Below, piece by piece: positions 39,106-47,932 of a stretch of 64,000 bases of DNA (position 1 is its first letter; each line of letters starts with the position of its first letter). The translations under genes were made by a program, and so were the position numbers. The DNA lies in the NCBI GenBank assembly GCA_903893745.1, contig CAITNF010000001.1, forward strand, positions 170,825 through 234,824, in the 5' to 3' direction. This DNA comes from an uncultured Actinomycetes bacterium (GTDB lineage Bacteria > Actinomycetota > Acidimicrobiia > Acidimicrobiales > RAAP-2). The notes below the pieces were generated by a model. It had not been told where the DNA came from, made no database searches, and was given only the letters and a program-made list of their open reading frames with translations.

Positions 39106-39795
39106 TCACGACGGTGAACTGGGCTCGATCAGTCCCGCGAGAAATTTCTCCGGGTTAACGGTGACAAAGAGACCCTCGGCCTCGGCGACCACCACCTCGT
39201 TTGCACTAACTACTGCCTTGATGGTTAGTTTGCGGCCCTGTCGTTGTTCAAACCAGGCCCGGGCCTGAATGGGCTCGCCAATTGGGGTGGGTGCGCGATA
39301 CGTAATGTCGAGTTTCACCGTGAAGGCGAGTGCTCCTTGAATACCCATGGCCAGCCCCATGGTTTCGTCAATTAACGCGGCGATGACTCCACCATGGGCT
39401 CGACCGGGCGCTCCCTCGAAGGCCCGTCCCAGCACCACCTCCATGACTGCTACGTCGCCGTCGCGCCAGAGTGTCGCGCCGAGTCCCATGGGGTTAGCGC
39501 CACCGGAGATGATTGAGTCGGAAAAGAGTTGATGGCGTTCGCGCTGCCCTTCGGCGGGAATTGAGAGCGCAAACTGCGCCGCCGCTCCACTGCGCAGTCG
39601 CCGATTGCGCACGGGGGTCTGTCGAACCCGATCGAGGAGTTCGGCAACGACGACCCGGGTGTCCGCGAGATCCTCGTCACGAAGGTCACGTGCGACAAAT
39701 TCGTGGCCGAGTTCGCGAAGCATCGAAGCGACGTCGACTCGCAGTTGATTGTTCGCCGGGTCGTCACTGCGCAACCCACGCTCTTGTTCGGCCAT
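39106..39795 (-). CDS. PaaI-like thioesterase with extended N terminus
   Basis: 229 residues. The C-terminal half is a hotdog domain with RAHGGVIAALIDETMGLAMG and the later RAPTPIGEPIQARAWFE. The N-terminal 90 residues are charged and helical and resemble no family I know. ATG 39795 has an AAGGAA site; the open frame reaches 39927 without support. Probably an acyl-CoA thioesterase; the role of the extension is unknown. Confidence 0.82.
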   Translation of the reverse strand: MAEQERGLRSDDPANNQLRVDVASMLRELGHEFVARDLRDEDLADTRVVVAELLDRVRQTPVRNRRLRSGAAAQFALSIPAEGQRERHQLFSDSIISGGANPMGLGATLWRDGDVAVMEVVLGRAFEGAPGRAHGGVIAALIDETMGLAMGIQGALAFTVKLDITYRAPTPIGEPIQARAWFEQRQGRKLTIKAVVSANEVVVAEAEGLFVTVNPEKFLAGLIEPSSPS

Positions 39796-39950
39796 GCTGT
39801 TCCTTACCGAGAGGTCTGCATGGACGCTAACGTACTCGTGAAGACGGGCGTGCGCTCTGGTGAACCCAGCGGCCGACAAAAGTCCTGCGCCAGAAGCACT
39901 GACCAAATCCCAATGTGGAAGTAGCAATTATTGACTGACCAGGGCCATGT

Positions 39951-40027
39951 TGGTGGGGCTAGTAAGAATCGAACTTACGACCTCGTCATTATCAGTGACG
40001 CGCTCTAACCGACTGAGCTATAGCCCC
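39951..40027 (-). tRNA. tRNA-Ile (anticodon GAT)
   Basis: 77 bases on the - strand. The acceptor GGGGCTA pairs with TAGCCCC, the anticodon loop contains GAT, and a CCA end is encoded. Confidence 0.95.
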
Positions 40028-40064
40028 CGCAGGGACACCAATCTACACCAGGCCCGTAACCGCC

Positions 40065-40868
40065 TCAGCTCGTCGGTGGCTCCCAAAGTTTTGACGCAAT
40101 TGTTTGGCTCGCGGTAGCGAGCAGCGTGCCCGACTGACTCCAAAGAAATGCGGTTCCCTGCGCAAAGCCGCCCGCGAGTGCGTGCATGTGGATCTCACAG
40201 AGAACCCACTCGGTGGGTTCGAGGGTGGCGACGCGAATGGTGTTGTCAAGACTTCGACCGAACGCTCGTCGCCCCAAGGGTTGCGATGCGCCGCCCGAGA
40301 CGTAGTCACCAAAGATGGCGAGCGTCGCCGCGGACGGCTCGAAGTGTCCCGGGACCCGCGCCCAAATTGCTGAAACCGGCTCACCGGGGGTTCCGTCCAT
40401 TTCGTCGTAGCGACGGCCAATTGCAATTCGGCTATCCACGTGTTCAAAGATTGATGAACCAATGGTGATGGGTACGTCACGCTGCTTGCACTGTTCGGGA
40501 TCGGGGACCGTAGGCATAGTCACCCACGGGGTGGGTGACGTGAGATCGCCAGTGCCGAGGGCCGCGTGCACCGTCAAGATTTCACGACCCTCGGCCCTAG
40601 CGGTGGCTCGAGCTTGGGTGACGTGACCGCCAACGACGGCGAGATCGGTCGTGACTACTACTTCGGCGTTGGTGGGAGCGTAGGAGAGATAGTGCGCGCT
40701 ACCCCAGATGGTGGGCCGCCCACTGGCTTCTTCTAGTGCAACTAATCCCGCCGCGAGACCGCAGCCCCCAAAGAGAAACTGCCCGGGCGTGATGAGTCGT
40801 TCGGTAACGACGAACGACCACGTCTGCTCGTCGCGCTGCTCCATACCTAAGAAGTTCCGCGCGTCCAT
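40065..40868 (-). CDS. TesB-like acyl-CoA thioesterase family protein
   Basis: 267 residues with a double-hotdog layout. The first half contains LFGGCGLAAGLVALEEA and SAHYLSYAP; the second half contains SLDNTIRVA and EWVLCEIHMHALAGGFAQGTAFLWSQSGTLLATASQ, a pattern typical of TesB-type proteins. It likely hydrolyses acyl-CoA. It sits next to tRNA-Ile and has no obvious operon partner. Confidence 0.82.
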   Translation of the reverse strand: MDARNFLGMEQRDEQTWSFVVTERLITPGQFLFGGCGLAAGLVALEEASGRPTIWGSAHYLSYAPTNAEVVVTTDLAVVGGHVTQARATARAEGREILTVHAALGTGDLTSPTPWVTMPTVPDPEQCKQRDVPITIGSSIFEHVDSRIAIGRRYDEMDGTPGEPVSAIWARVPGHFEPSAATLAIFGDYVSGGASQPLGRRAFGRSLDNTIRVATLEPTEWVLCEIHMHALAGGFAQGTAFLWSQSGTLLATASQTIASKLWEPPTS

Positions 40869-40952
40869 GGCCGTTCAGGCTATCGGAGACCTCGAATCTC
40901 TGTTGAAGTACGTAGTGGCACACCTAGCCACGACTTCGGGCAGACTGAACGG

Positions 40953-41555
40953 ATGCTTGACTCTCGATTTATCTGGGTGGCGGTCGCCGTTTCGCTCTAC
41001 GGGGCGTTTACCTACATCCGCGACACCATCCGTGGCGTCACGTCGCCGAATCGAGTCACGTGGGGGATTTGGGGGATCGAAGGTCTCTTAGCGTTCGCGG
41101 TTGAGGTGCAACAACACGTGGGGCTGGCCGCAATAGTGACGTTGACGTTTGGGCTCGTACCCTGCATGGTGGTAGTGGCGTCGTTTCGCAACTCGCACCT
41201 CGCGTGGAAAATTGGCCCCTTCGATATTTTCTGTGGGGTTATTTCACTCGTCGGCGTTATCTTTTGGGGCTTTATTAATCAGCCGACTATTGCGCTTGTC
41301 TCGTTCACGGTGGCCGACCAAATTGCCGCGTTGCCGACGTTACGCAAATCGTGGTTGGCGCCCTCCACCGAGACTGCGCAGGCATTCTTAATGGGCGTCA
41401 TCAATACCGGGATCACCATTCTTTGTCTGTCGAAGTTCACGACGGCGGGAGCGCTGTTCCCCGGTTTCATCTTGATTGTTGATCTCATTATCTTCATTGT
41501 GATTGTTACTGAAATGGGCCCACGATTTCGTGGCGAGAAAATTGCGTTGCACTAA
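40953..41555 (+). CDS. hypothetical polytopic membrane protein
   Basis: 200 residues with about six predicted membrane helices and short loops. The segment YIRDTIRGVTSPNRVTWGIWG near the N terminus separates helices one and two. I do not recognise the family. Its stop lies 15 bases before the CtaG-like gene, so the two may be co-transcribed. Function unknown. Confidence 0.7.
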   Translation: MLDSRFIWVAVAVSLYGAFTYIRDTIRGVTSPNRVTWGIWGIEGLLAFAVEVQQHVGLAAIVTLTFGLVPCMVVVASFRNSHLAWKIGPFDIFCGVISLVGVIFWGFINQPTIALVSFTVADQIAALPTLRKSWLAPSTETAQAFLMGVINTGITILCLSKFTTAGALFPGFILIVDLIIFIVIVTEMGPRFRGEKIALH

Positions 41556-41570
41556 TGGCACCACGCTGGG

Positions 41571-42425
41571 TTGTCTGATCTCCAACTGATGATGTCGCTA
41601 CTGCCCTTTCACTGGCATTTGGTTGAGGTTCTCGTGCTGGTGCTCGCGACGCTGTTACACCGAGTTGTCGTGACTGACCCATCCCAGCGCCGCTTCGCCC
41701 TCGGAGGGTTGGTCGCGCTCCTGGCGGTGACGGTATGGCCGTTTGGCGACCTCGCGGCCTCGGTGTCACTCACTGCGGCCACGGTGCAACGGCTTGTCAT
41801 TATGCTCTTCGTTGCCCCAATGCTGTTGCTCGCTACTCCGGTACCGGTACTTGCTCGCTTGACTCGTCGCGCGCCAGTCGACTGGGTGACTCGTCACTTG
41901 GCCCACCCCGGACTGGCCATGATTCTCGTGACCGTAACGGGGACGCTCACCTTGTCGGTGCCCATTGTTGATTTTGGTGCGCGCTCGAGCATCGGCCGTG
42001 ACCTAATTGTGCTCAGTACCATCACCACTGGTCTCATCTTGTGGATACCGGCGCTGGGCGTGTTGCCCGGCGCGAAACGTCTGTCGGCGGCGGCTCGAGC
42101 GGGTTACGTTTTTGCGTCAGCCCTCGTCGTGACGAGTCTCTCCTTCGTCTGGATATTTGCGCAACATCCGCTGTACCCGGCGCTGCAGCACCAGTACGCG
42201 TTACTGCACCTCACCCCACTCTTTGATCAGCAACTGGCGGGCTTTGTGGCCAAGTTGGGCTGTTACCTACCAATGTGGATTGTCGCCTTCTTAATTTTCT
42301 TTCACGCCGAAGATCAAGGAGTACCGGTGGAAGATACCCCGTTACATTGGGCCGACGTGGAACGTGAACTCGAGCGAGTGGACCGTCAGCGTGCACGGAC
42401 GCTGCGCCGTCATCGACCGCAGTAG
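41571..42425 (+). CDS. ctaG: CtaG-type cytochrome c oxidase assembly protein
   Basis: About 284 residues with seven or so membrane helices, of the caa3-type CtaG family. An N-terminal HWHL segment, MLFVAPMLLLATPVP, and a C-terminal FIFHAEDQG-like run (FLIFFHAEDQG) fit this family. It is thought to help copper insertion into oxidase. TTG 41571 is the longest start; ATG 41589 or 41592 are possible alternatives. Heme A and heme O synthases lie 10 kb downstream. It ends shortly before tRNA-Ala. Confidence 0.82.
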   Translation: MSDLQLMMSLLPFHWHLVEVLVLVLATLLHRVVVTDPSQRRFALGGLVALLAVTVWPFGDLAASVSLTAATVQRLVIMLFVAPMLLLATPVPVLARLTRRAPVDWVTRHLAHPGLAMILVTVTGTLTLSVPIVDFGARSSIGRDLIVLSTITTGLILWIPALGVLPGAKRLSAAARAGYVFASALVVTSLSFVWIFAQHPLYPALQHQYALLHLTPLFDQQLAGFVAKLGCYLPMWIVAFLIFFHAEDQGVPVEDTPLHWADVERELERVDRQRARTLRRHRPQ

Positions 42426-42453
42426 TGCCGAGTTGGTAGAGTAGGTACCCGTC

Positions 42454-42529
42454 GGGGACGTAGCTCAGTTGGTAGAGCGCGGGCTTTGCAAGCCTGAGGT
42501 CGTGGGTTCGATCCCCATCGTCTCCACCA
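42454..42529 (+). tRNA. tRNA-Ala (anticodon TGC)
   Basis: 76 bases. The acceptor GGGGACG pairs with CGTCTCC (one G-T wobble), the anticodon loop holds TGC, and a CCA end is encoded. The open frame of the PPOX gene on the - strand runs through it. Confidence 0.95.
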
Positions 42530-42905
42530 CGCGGCGTTCCATCTTTGGAATTCCTGGTGTCGTGTCGTTAATACCCCAGCTAATGATTACCTGGGGACTA
42601 ATTCGAAAGCGCGGAGCTTCTTCGTGGATTTCAACGACAACCGATCCCACAACTTTGATGCCCCGGGGACTCCACGGATTCGTTGACGCCAGATCGTCAA
42701 TCACTATCGTTGCGCGCGGATTCGTGCTGACATTCTTGTAGCGAACAGTACGGGTGATGTCGAAGCCCCCAGTGACCACGTCGTCACCCTCGATCGAGAA
42801 GACGACCGGAGCAACGTCGGGCTTACCTTCGGGTGAAGCGGTCGCAAATCGCATGAGTGGCTGATTCTTCAAGTACTCGAGTTCACGCTCAGTGAAGGTG
42901 CTCAC
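42465..42905 (-). CDS. PPOX-class F420/FMN-dependent enzyme
   Basis: 146 residues from GTG 42905. A split-barrel domain is recognisable: LMRFATASPEGKPDVAPV near residue 17, then TRTVRYKNVSTNPRATIVIDD. Such proteins bind F420 or FMN and reduce diverse substrates. The conserved part ends near 42540. The last 20 or so codons run antisense through tRNA-Ala and encode the familiar tRNA-shadow peptide MGIEPTTSGLQ, so the true 3' end is odd. Confidence 0.75.
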   Translation of the reverse strand: MSTFTERELEYLKNQPLMRFATASPEGKPDVAPVVFSIEGDDVVTGGFDITRTVRYKNVSTNPRATIVIDDLASTNPWSPRGIKVVGSVVVEIHEEAPRFRISPQVIISWGINDTTPGIPKMERRVVETMGIEPTTSGLQSPRSTN

Positions 42906-42951
42906 GCGAGAGCCGTTCTTTTTAACGTTGGGCAACTGTACGGCGCGGCCA

Positions 42952-43710
42952 CTACACGTGGCACAGGAGTCCACCGTCAACGGTAAGGACCTGTCCGGTG
43001 ATGTACGAGGCATCACTCGAAGCGAGAAAGGCCACGGCCGCCGCCATCTCATCGGGTAGACCCTGTCGGCCCATCGGCACCGTGCGGGCAATGAGCTCTT
43101 CAATGTCATTCTCGGTCATTGAGTCGTGGACGAATTGGGGATCATTAAATCCGGTGTCCACCCAGCCGGGACACACGCAGTTAACCCGCACGCCGGATTT
43201 GGCAAAGTCAATCGCCAGCGACCTAGTCATATTCACGATGGCGGCCTTCGAGGCGGTGTAGGCAGTGAGGGCTGGTTCGCCAAAAAGACCACTGATTGAA
43301 CCCGTCGTGACAATCGCTCCCGCACCTCGCGCCTGCATGTGCGGGAGAACCGCTCGGGTCATGAGGTACATCGACGTGACGTTGGTGGTCATGATGCGAT
43401 TCCACTCGTCAAGGTCCATCTCGAGCACGGTGCCCGCACGAAGTCGGCCGGCGTTGGAGTGCAGCACGTCAATACCTCCGAAGTCCTTGACTATCTGGGC
43501 GACGACCGTCTCCACTTGCTTGGCGTCAGTGACGTCAGCGATGTAACCACGACTAGTCGGTGAACACTCTTTGGCGGTTTCGTGCGTGTCGTCACGGATA
43601 TCGACCACGGCCACGTTGGCGCCCTCAGCGGCGAAGCGCAGTGCACAGGCCCGTCCGATGCCGTGGGCGGCCCCCGTAATTACCACTGTTTTTCCGTCAA
43701 AGCGTGCCAT
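42952..43710 (-). CDS. short-chain dehydrogenase/reductase
   Basis: 252 residues, classical SDR. The NAD(P) motif TGAAHGIG lies near residues 12-19, NNAG is replaced by SNAG (HSNAG), and the catalytic tetrad is completed by Ser in GSISG and YTASK. The C terminus TGQVLTVDGG is typical. An Asp in VVDIRD suggests NAD(H) preference. ATG 43710 has a GAGGAGA site. Substrate unknown; the neighbouring permease and aminotransferase suggest an amino-acid or amine context. Confidence 0.9.
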   Translation of the reverse strand: MARFDGKTVVITGAAHGIGRACALRFAAEGANVAVVDIRDDTHETAKECSPTSRGYIADVTDAKQVETVVAQIVKDFGGIDVLHSNAGRLRAGTVLEMDLDEWNRIMTTNVTSMYLMTRAVLPHMQARGAGAIVTTGSISGLFGEPALTAYTASKAAIVNMTRSLAIDFAKSGVRVNCVCPGWVDTGFNDPQFVHDSMTENDIEELIARTVPMGRQGLPDEMAAAVAFLASSDASYITGQVLTVDGGLLCHV

Positions 43711-43742
43711 GGTCTCTCCTCGTTTTCGTGCTCTCAATGTAG

Positions 43743-43781
43743 CGGCCCGCGCACCCCGTGTTACACGGAGTGCGCGGGCCG
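43743..43781. terminator. strong hairpin between SDR and permease genes
   Basis: An 11-bp perfect outer stem (43743-43753 CGGCCCGCGCA with 43771-43781) continues after one mismatch into an inner stem around a TTA loop. It lies 18 bases beyond the permease stop. A T-run is short (GTTT, + side only), so it may be a weak or factor-assisted terminator. Confidence 0.6.
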
Positions 43782-43798
43782 TTTAAGGCTGGACGTAT

Positions 43799-45244
43799 TT
43801 ACTTACCGAAGTCAACCTTGCGGCGCTCGGCCACTTCTTTGAAGAACGGTGAGTCAGCGCGGGTGTAGCGCACAATGATGCCGAGTGAGTACATCAAGAC
43901 GAGGCCTACGACGGACACCACCGCGACGACCGCCACCTGCGTATTCAGCGCGTAGATGTACACCGCCAGCATCATGAGGCCACCAATGAGTGGCAGGCCA
44001 CCCAGGAGCAGGAAGTTTTTCAAGCTCTTGCGTAAGTGCGAACGGTAGAACCAGACGCTGCTGGTGGCGATGACGAAGTACATGAAGAGCCCCATCATGC
44101 CGTCGGCGCTGATGACGTAGCCAATGGCGTGACTGGCTGACGTGCTGGCCAGATACGGAATCAAGAGAATTGGCGGAATCGCGGCCAACACAATGAGACC
44201 AATCCAAGGCGTCTGGTGCTTTTGGTCAATGACCCCAAAGAACTTCGGCACCAGCTTGTCGCGCGCTAAGGCGTAGAGCACACGACTGGGCTCCGTCATT
44301 TGAATCTGGCACGTACCAATAACCGCGATGAGTACGGCGAAGGGCAGGGCTCGTCCCCAGAAACCGGGTACCAGAAGAGTTCCGGTGTACGCGAGGACGT
44401 CGGTTCCGTGCGAGAGCACGTTGGCCTGGCTCGAGACACCCTGGAAGACCCAGATCAAGAAGGTGTACCAGATGGTCAAGAACAGCGTTCCCATCATCAT
44501 GGCGCGACCAGGGTGAATGTTCGAGTGCGTTGACTCTTCACCCAAGACGGACGTGGCCTCCCAGCCGAGGTAGAGGAATCCACACGGCACCGCTGCTTTG
44601 GCGAGCCCCGCAAATCCTCCAATCCCATTCATGGCATGACCAATGGTGAAGTCGTTGAAGTGAGGCAGCGTTGCACCACCCGTACCGTGCGACTCGTGAA
44701 TCAGCGCGAGAATAACGAACGCGATCATGGAGCCGTACTCCAGAACCACGAAGGCCATCTGCACTTTCACCGAGGGCGAAATACCACGAATTGATAGCCA
44801 GGCCAAAATGGCCATGATGGCCGTGGCGATAAGCCAGGTCACTGCTTTGGGGAAACTGGAGCTGGGGGCTACAACAAAGAGCAAGTAGGCACCGGCCAGG
44901 GTTATGTTGCCGACGTTCGCGAACGTTGAAACTGCGACGTTCAAGAATCCCGTTCCCACACCCACGGCGGGGGTAACGGCTTCACCGACCCAGACGTAGG
45001 GGGCACCGGCGTGGGCCTTCCAGCGGTTCAAGCTGGCGTACCCAATTGAACACAAGAACATTCCGAGGCCGACCACGAGCACCGCTAACGGTGCGACGTG
45101 TCCAGCGAACGAGACGAGCAACGCCAGGGTGAAGGCCACACTGCTCGACGGCGCCACGTTGGCGATCGAAACAATGAAGTCACCCCAGAGGCCCACCGAA
45201 TTTGCTCGGAGTCCTTTCTGCTGGGTGGTATCAGTTGATGACAC
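43799..45244 (-). CDS. APC-superfamily amino acid permease
   Basis: 481 residues with about 12 membrane helices. The first-helix region GDFIVSIANVAPSSSVAF and the YVWVGEAV segment fit the amino acid-polyamine-organocation superfamily. GTG 45244 follows AGAGGGG. The gene is divergent from the dehydrogenase at 45423 across a 178-base spacer that should hold both promoters. The transported compound cannot be read from the sequence. Confidence 0.9.
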   Translation of the reverse strand: MSSTDTTQQKGLRANSVGLWGDFIVSIANVAPSSSVAFTLALLVSFAGHVAPLAVLVVGLGMFLCSIGYASLNRWKAHAGAPYVWVGEAVTPAVGVGTGFLNVAVSTFANVGNITLAGAYLLFVVAPSSSFPKAVTWLIATAIMAILAWLSIRGISPSVKVQMAFVVLEYGSMIAFVILALIHESHGTGGATLPHFNDFTIGHAMNGIGGFAGLAKAAVPCGFLYLGWEATSVLGEESTHSNIHPGRAMMMGTLFLTIWYTFLIWVFQGVSSQANVLSHGTDVLAYTGTLLVPGFWGRALPFAVLIAVIGTCQIQMTEPSRVLYALARDKLVPKFFGVIDQKHQTPWIGLIVLAAIPPILLIPYLASTSASHAIGYVISADGMMGLFMYFVIATSSVWFYRSHLRKSLKNFLLLGGLPLIGGLMMLAVYIYALNTQVAVVAVVSVVGLVLMYSLGIIVRYTRADSPFFKEVAERRKVDFGK

Positions 45245-45422
45245 GAATATCCCCTCTTCTTTCGTTTGGTCGAGTCAGTCCGGGTGGACAACTCGACAAG
45301 GGGAAGTTTCCTCGTCGTGCGGGGCTAAGTCAAGGACATTTGCGGTTACTTCTGGGTAAAGCGGCTCATTTGGGGTGGACTCACCGCTCGTGACGCTGCG
45401 AGTCGAGAGTTAGCATCACGAT

Positions 45423-46352
45423 GTGCAACTCCGCGTGGCGGTCGCCCCCCTCACTTCATCGTGGCTCGACGACGCAGTCGTTGACGCGGTGGTTGCGGGT
45501 GGCGGCGTGGTGGTGGATGTGCACGCCGCCCCCGAAGCGCTGATCTGGATCGACCCCACAAAATTGATCGAACTACAGGCAGTCTTAGACGCCACACCAA
45601 CTATTACTTGGGTACAACTACCACTCGCGGGAGTAGAGAAGTTTTTCGCGGCTGGAGTGGTAGACCCTCGACGTACGTGGACGTCCGCGAAAGGGTCCTA
45701 CAGCGAACCCGTGGCCGAGCACGCTCTGGCGCTCGCGTTGGCCGGTCTGCGCATTTTGCCAGAACGTGCCCGGGCTCGGACCTGGGGTCGCTCGGCCGGA
45801 CTCAGCCTCTTTGATGAAGCCGTCACAATTGTTGGTGGTGGGGGGATTACCTCGTCGTTGCTCCAACTATTGGCACCGTTTCGAGTGCGCGCAACGGTGG
45901 TTCGCCAACGACCTGAGCCAATGGCGCGAGCCGCCCGGGTCGTGGGAACCAATGCGCTGATGGAGAGTCTGACCGATGCCCGCGTCGTCTTCCTGGCCCT
46001 GGCCCTGACCCCGACGAATCGGCACATGTTTGCGAGCGCCCAGTTCGCCGCGATGGACTCCAACGCGTGGCTGGTCAACGTGGCTCGAGGAGGATTGGTG
46101 CATACCGACGACTTGGTGGTGGCGCTGCGCAATGGAGTTATTGGTGGCGCGGCCCTCGACGTCACCGACCCCGAACCCCTACCGGATGGGCATCCTCTGT
46201 GGGACCTTCAAAACTGTTTGATTACTCCTCACGTGGCTGACACTGACGAAATGGTTCGCCCGCTCCTCGCCAGGCGAGTCACCGAGAACGTACGCCTTCG
46301 AATCGCCGAGCAACCACTGGTTGGTCTAATAAATCTGGAACTTGGCTACTGA
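45423..46352 (+). CDS. D-isomer-specific 2-hydroxyacid dehydrogenase family protein
   Basis: 309 residues. The NAD-binding motif is VGGGGITSS, and the catalytic set is present: Arg in NVARGG, Glu in DPEPLP, His in TPHVAD. It reduces a 2-oxoacid or oxidises a 2-hydroxyacid. The GTG start is 178 bases from the divergent permease. It and the aminotransferase downstream could together interconvert an amino acid, 2-oxoacid and 2-hydroxyacid; this is inference. Confidence 0.9.
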   Translation: MQLRVAVAPLTSSWLDDAVVDAVVAGGGVVVDVHAAPEALIWIDPTKLIELQAVLDATPTITWVQLPLAGVEKFFAAGVVDPRRTWTSAKGSYSEPVAEHALALALAGLRILPERARARTWGRSAGLSLFDEAVTIVGGGGITSSLLQLLAPFRVRATVVRQRPEPMARAARVVGTNALMESLTDARVVFLALALTPTNRHMFASAQFAAMDSNAWLVNVARGGLVHTDDLVVALRNGVIGGAALDVTDPEPLPDGHPLWDLQNCLITPHVADTDEMVRPLLARRVTENVRLRIAEQPLVGLINLELGY

Positions 46353-46498
46353 CGTTCGTGGCACGAGTTTGCCAATACGAGGGGCCGCAGTAACGTCGCG
46401 GGGCAAATCTCGGTTCAGTTTCCAGTAGGGTTGGAGTGCGCAAGTTACCCACTCAAGGTGGAGTTTTTCGTGCACGTACACCAACAGAAGGGTTTCTC

Positions 46499-47845
46499 GT
46501 GGCCAAGAACCGTGAACAGATGTCGAGTGTTGATCGAGAGAAGGCATCGGTCTTCCATTCGTGGTCGGCGCAGTCAACCATTAACCCCTTCATGGTTAAG
46601 AGTGCCCACGGTCTCTACGTCACCGGTGAAGACGGTCACGACTACCTGGACTTTTCCTCGCAACTGGTGAATACCAATATTGGTCACCAGCACCCGGTGG
46701 TCGTGAAGGCTATTCAAGAACAGGCCGGCGTACTGTGCACCATTGCCCCCCAACACGGCTACGAGGCTCGTTACCGCGCGGCTGAATTAATCCTCGACCA
46801 CTCCTTCGAGGGAGCGGCCAAAGTTTTCTTTACCAACGGTGGAACTGAAGCCGTCGAACACGCGGTTCGAATGGCCCGTCTGCACACTGGTCGTCATAAG
46901 GTCTTTGCGGCGTACCGCAGCTACCACGGCGCGACGTCGACGTCTATTAACTTGACTGGTGATCCACGCCGCTGGCCTAACGACACTGGTTCTTCCGGTG
47001 TCGTGCACTTCTTTGGGCCGTTCTTGTACCGCAGTGAGTTCTTTGCGGAGAACGAAGCCCAAGAGTGCGAGCGCGCGTTGAAGCATCTCGAAGAGATGAT
47101 CTACTTCGAAGGACCGACCAACGTCGCGGCCATCATTCTCGAGTCAGTCCCGGGTACGGCGGGAATCATGACTCCGCCGGCTGGCTACCTCCAAGGAGTG
47201 CGCGACATCTGTAATAAGTACGGCATCGTCTACATCGCCGACGAAGTGATGGCCGGTTTTGGCCGCACCGGTAATTGGTTTGCTTACCAGGAGTACGGCG
47301 TGAGTCCCGACCTCGTGGCCTTCGCCAAGGGTGTGAACTCGGGTTACATTCCCCTCGGTGGTGTGGTGATGAGTGAAGCCATCTCCCAGACCTTCGACGA
47401 TCGGGTCTACCCCGGTGGTCTCACCTACTCGGGCCACCCGCTGGCCGTCGCGTCGGCCGTCGCCACGATTGAAGTTATGGAGAATGAAGGACTCGTCGAG
47501 AATGCGCGACGTCTCGGTAATGAAATACTGCGACCCGGGCTCTTAGAACTGCAAACGCGACACCCGGTCATTGGTGACGTTCGTGGACTTGGCGTCTTTT
47601 TCGCGGTCGAGCTGGTCACCGACCGAGCAACGAAAGAACCCCTCGCGCCGTACGGTGGTTCGTCGCCGGCGATGGGCGAGCTCATTTCGGCCGCGCGAGC
47701 TGAGCGGATGTTGGTCTTTGCGAACTTCAACCGAATCCACATTGTGCCGCCGTGCATTACGACCGATGACGAAGCTCGCGACGGGCTCGAACGTTTCGAC
47801 CGAGCACTGGCGAAGGTTGACCACTACTACACGGGTGCCATTTAG
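46499..47845 (+). CDS. class III PLP-dependent aminotransferase
   Basis: 448 residues. Fold type I aminotransferase with TNGGTEAVEHAVRMAR, IADEVMAGFGRTG (PLP ring Asp) and the Schiff-base lysine in FAKGVNSGYIPLGG. It resembles the omega-amino-acid/taurine-pyruvate group. The frame is open from GTG 46436, but GTG 46499 has an AGAAGGG site and gives the usual family start, so I chose it. Amine substrate unknown. Confidence 0.9.
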   Translation: MAKNREQMSSVDREKASVFHSWSAQSTINPFMVKSAHGLYVTGEDGHDYLDFSSQLVNTNIGHQHPVVVKAIQEQAGVLCTIAPQHGYEARYRAAELILDHSFEGAAKVFFTNGGTEAVEHAVRMARLHTGRHKVFAAYRSYHGATSTSINLTGDPRRWPNDTGSSGVVHFFGPFLYRSEFFAENEAQECERALKHLEEMIYFEGPTNVAAIILESVPGTAGIMTPPAGYLQGVRDICNKYGIVYIADEVMAGFGRTGNWFAYQEYGVSPDLVAFAKGVNSGYIPLGGVVMSEAISQTFDDRVYPGGLTYSGHPLAVASAVATIEVMENEGLVENARRLGNEILRPGLLELQTRHPVIGDVRGLGVFFAVELVTDRATKEPLAPYGGSSPAMGELISAARAERMLVFANFNRIHIVPPCITTDDEARDGLERFDRALAKVDHYYTGAI

Positions 47846-47932
47846 ACCTCTAGTGAGCCGTTTCGAGATGGTCACTCTCGATCCCGCGCAGTATCGCCGT
47901 CGTACTTCATCTACTCAGCGAGGAAGGTCTTT

